From NCBI GenBank assembly GCA_003978865.1, contig QNXS01000086.1, forward strand, positions 1 to 6,039: a stretch of 6,039 nt of DNA. The letters run 5' to 3'. Shown piece by piece: positions 4,768 to 6,039 of the stretch. The notes beneath the pieces are model-generated. The model was not told where the DNA came from. It saw only the letters and a list, made by a program, of their open reading frames with translations, and did not search any database. This stretch comes from Archaeoglobus sp. (GTDB taxonomy: Archaea; Halobacteriota; Archaeoglobi; Archaeoglobales; Archaeoglobaceae). Both the position numbers and the translations under genes were made by a program. Each line of letters starts with the position of its first letter. The first letter of the stretch is position 1.

Positions 4768-5910
4768 ATGAAATTTGTGGCAGAGGCTTTATCCCTCTCA
4801 GAGCCAGCAGCTAAGAGATTACACAGGAGGGGTATTCTTAAGTCTGCTTTTATTCCCCATCCCTTTTTTTCTGATATAGATGAAGCCTATTTACTCGAAA
4901 AGAAATTTGGTAAGTATGAGGAAGGAACTTTTATTGCTTCTTCACACAATAGAAGCTATATAGCAAGAGGATTTCCAAAAATAAAAAGAACACTTGTCCT
5001 TGAGGAATGCATTAAAAAACACTTTAAAGGATGTGATGTTGCAGTTGAGGAAAAAATAAATGGATATAACGTTAGAATTTTAAAAATAGGTGAAAATATT
5101 TATGCTGTAACAAGAAGGGGGTATATCTGCCCTTATACAACTGAAAGAGCAAGGGAACTAATAAATAAAGAATTTTTCAACGATTTCCCGGATTACATGC
5201 TGTGCTGTGAGGCTGCCGGACTGGAATCGCCACATGTCCAGAAGGAGATATACGGCAAGAGACTCGAATTTTATTTATTTGATATTCGAAACACTAGAAC
5301 AAATGAAGCTTTGAGTGTTGAAAAAAAGATAAAGATTGCAGAAGAGTACAACCTGAGACTTGCTGAAGTTTTTGGTTTTTGGTGTTGTGAGGAATTATTA
5401 AGCAATGTAATAAAAATAATCAAGAGGCTAAATAGAGAGGGCAGGGAAGGTATAGTTATGAAAGATATTAATATGAAGAGATTATCTGTAAAATACACAA
5501 CAAGCTACTGCAATTGCTCGGATTTAAACTATGCTTTTAGGTATTTTAACGACATTGGTAGAGATTTTATGCTTACAAGAGCGGTTAGAGAGGGATTTCA
5601 AAGTTATGAGATTGATAGTGAAGAAACAAGAAAAGAAAGGTACTTAAGAATTGGAAAAGCAATAGTTGACGGTATTTTGAGCAGTATAGATAATGTAATC
5701 GAGGAAGGAAAACTTTATGAGAGGTCAAAACTAAGATTTAGGAATAAAGAGGTAATGGAATTGTTCATCAAGCATATGAAGAAACTTGCAAGAGTGAACT
5801 TTGAGTATTTAGGATTAGATAATGAAGGATACCACGTCTTATTTATGGAAAAACAAGTGATCAGCACTGCGGATAGAATAAAAAACTTAATTTCGGGAGG
5901 ATTTTGGTAG
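4768..5910 (+). CDS. ATP-dependent RNA ligase, Pab1020/MthRnl (Rnl3) family
   Basis: Joins 5'-phosphate and 3'-hydroxyl RNA ends through enzyme-AMP and RNA-adenylate intermediates; studied archaeal members circularise RNA and act as homodimers. The 380 residues match the family length. Nucleotidyltransferase motifs appear in order: motif I KINGYNVR with adenylated K96, TRRG (115-118), motif III-like FYLFDIR (168-174), motif IV EGIVMKD (227-233), and motif V VKY with K242. The N-terminal segment with ARGFPKIKR (66-74) and the helical, charged C-terminal region after about 250, expected to serve dimerisation, are as in Pab1020. A DNA ligase is unlikely because the OB-fold and DNA-binding domains are absent. 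Eukaryotic-type tRNA ligase and RtcB are excluded by sequence type. The gene starts 3 bases after the four-CBS gene. The physiological RNA substrate of this family is not settled. Confidence 0.93.
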   Translation: MKFVAEALSLSEPAAKRLHRRGILKSAFIPHPFFSDIDEAYLLEKKFGKYEEGTFIASSHNRSYIARGFPKIKRTLVLEECIKKHFKGCDVAVEEKINGYNVRILKIGENIYAVTRRGYICPYTTERARELINKEFFNDFPDYMLCCEAAGLESPHVQKEIYGKRLEFYLFDIRNTRTNEALSVEKKIKIAEEYNLRLAEVFGFWCCEELLSNVIKIIKRLNREGREGIVMKDINMKRLSVKYTTSYCNCSDLNYAFRYFNDIGRDFMLTRAVREGFQSYEIDSEETRKERYLRIGKAIVDGILSSIDNVIEEGKLYERSKLRFRNKEVMELFIKHMKKLARVNFEYLGLDNEGYHVLFMEKQVISTADRIKNLISGGFW

Positions 5911-5942
5911 TTATATAATTTTATAAATAATTTTTTATAAAT
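5911..5942 (+). terminator. AT-rich terminator region after the RNA ligase
   Basis: A T6 run (5931-5936) lies 20 bases after the TAG stop (5908-5910), within a stretch containing two direct copies of TTTTATAAAT (5919-5928 and 5933-5942). Archaeal transcription commonly ends at such T-runs. The same repeats also resemble TATA boxes, so the region may combine termination with initiation for the next gene. Confidence 0.45.
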
Positions 5943-5946
5943 GGCT

Positions 5947-5960
5947 TTATAAAATTTATA
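5947..5960 (+). promoter_or_regulatory. TATA-like box for a gene starting at the right edge
   Basis: TTTATAAAATTTATA-like sequence lies about 45-55 bases before the TTG at 6002. Initiation about 26 bases downstream, near 5976, would leave a short leader that contains the GGGAGGA ribosome site (5991-5997). The order TATA, leader, ribosome site and start codon is coherent, but the background here is very AT-rich, so a TATA match is weak evidence alone. Confidence 0.35.
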
Positions 5961-6001
5961 CATTCTTTGTATTAGTCATTCCCGATAATAGGGAGGATAA
6001 T

Positions 6002-6039
6002 TTGACAGTATCTCTTATCTCCACTCTTTATACTTTTTT
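6002..6039 (+). CDS. Possible partial CDS running off the right edge
   Basis: A TTG at 6002 opens a frame reading MTVSLISTLYTF up to the window edge with no stop. GGGAGGA (5991-5997) is a good Shine-Dalgarno match ending 4 bases upstream, and a TATA-like box lies further upstream. The 12 residues are mostly hydrophobic or hydroxylated and could begin a signal peptide or membrane segment. They are too few to name a family. TTG is a rare start, so the call depends on the ribosome site and promoter order. It would be a new transcription unit after the RNA ligase. Confidence 0.35.
   Translation, partial: MTVSLISTLYTF

Noticed and set aside
5911..5960. AT-rich tract with TTTTATAAAT repeats as a replication origin or CRISPR-like array
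   Set aside because: Only two 10-base copies plus a partial third are present, with no origin recognition box or regular spacers. Terminator and TATA elements explain it.

Overview
This AT-rich window looks like a thermophilic euryarchaeon, most probably a relative of the Archaeoglobales. The placement is an inference. It rests on archaeal TATA-type promoters, GGAGGTGA-type ribosome binding sites, a Pab1020-family (Rnl3) RNA ligase, a CBS/zinc-ribbon protein, and a Tat-exported ferredoxin of the DsrO/HmeA type known from sulfate- and sulfur-metabolising prokaryotes, including Archaeoglobus. No rRNA, tRNA, CRISPR array, insertion sequence or other mobile element was seen.

Layout. The left half is on the minus strand. 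At the left edge are 17 codons of a probable NrfD-like membrane subunit (1-51). It is preceded in its operon by the dsrO-like multi-cluster ferredoxin gene (66-881), whose 5' region (882-1000) carries a TATA-like box and two perfect inverted repeats. After a 227-base gap comes a tightly packed hisB-cobQ pair (hisB 2529-3104, cobQ 1109-2527, one base between them) for histidine and cobalamin synthesis. A divergent promoter region (about 3105-3248) with nested direct repeats separates hisB from the right half.

The right half is on the plus strand: a two-CBS plus zinc-ribbon protein (3249-3788), a four-CBS protein (3883-4764) and, three bases later, an ATP-dependent RNA ligase (4768-5910). An AT-rich terminator/promoter region follows. 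At the right edge a TTG start with a good Shine-Dalgarno sequence (6002-6039) may open another gene that runs off the window.

How the genes may work together. The ferredoxin and NrfD-like protein would form the extracytoplasmic arm and quinone-reacting membrane arm of a DsrMKJOP/Hme-type respiratory complex. HisB and CobQ are unrelated biosynthetic enzymes that share a transcript. The most intriguing grouping is two CBS proteins, of a family that often binds adenine nucleotides, beside an RNA ligase that consumes ATP and releases AMP. The four-CBS gene is close enough to the ligase for translational coupling. A nucleotide-sensing control of RNA ligation is a testable hypothesis, not a conclusion.
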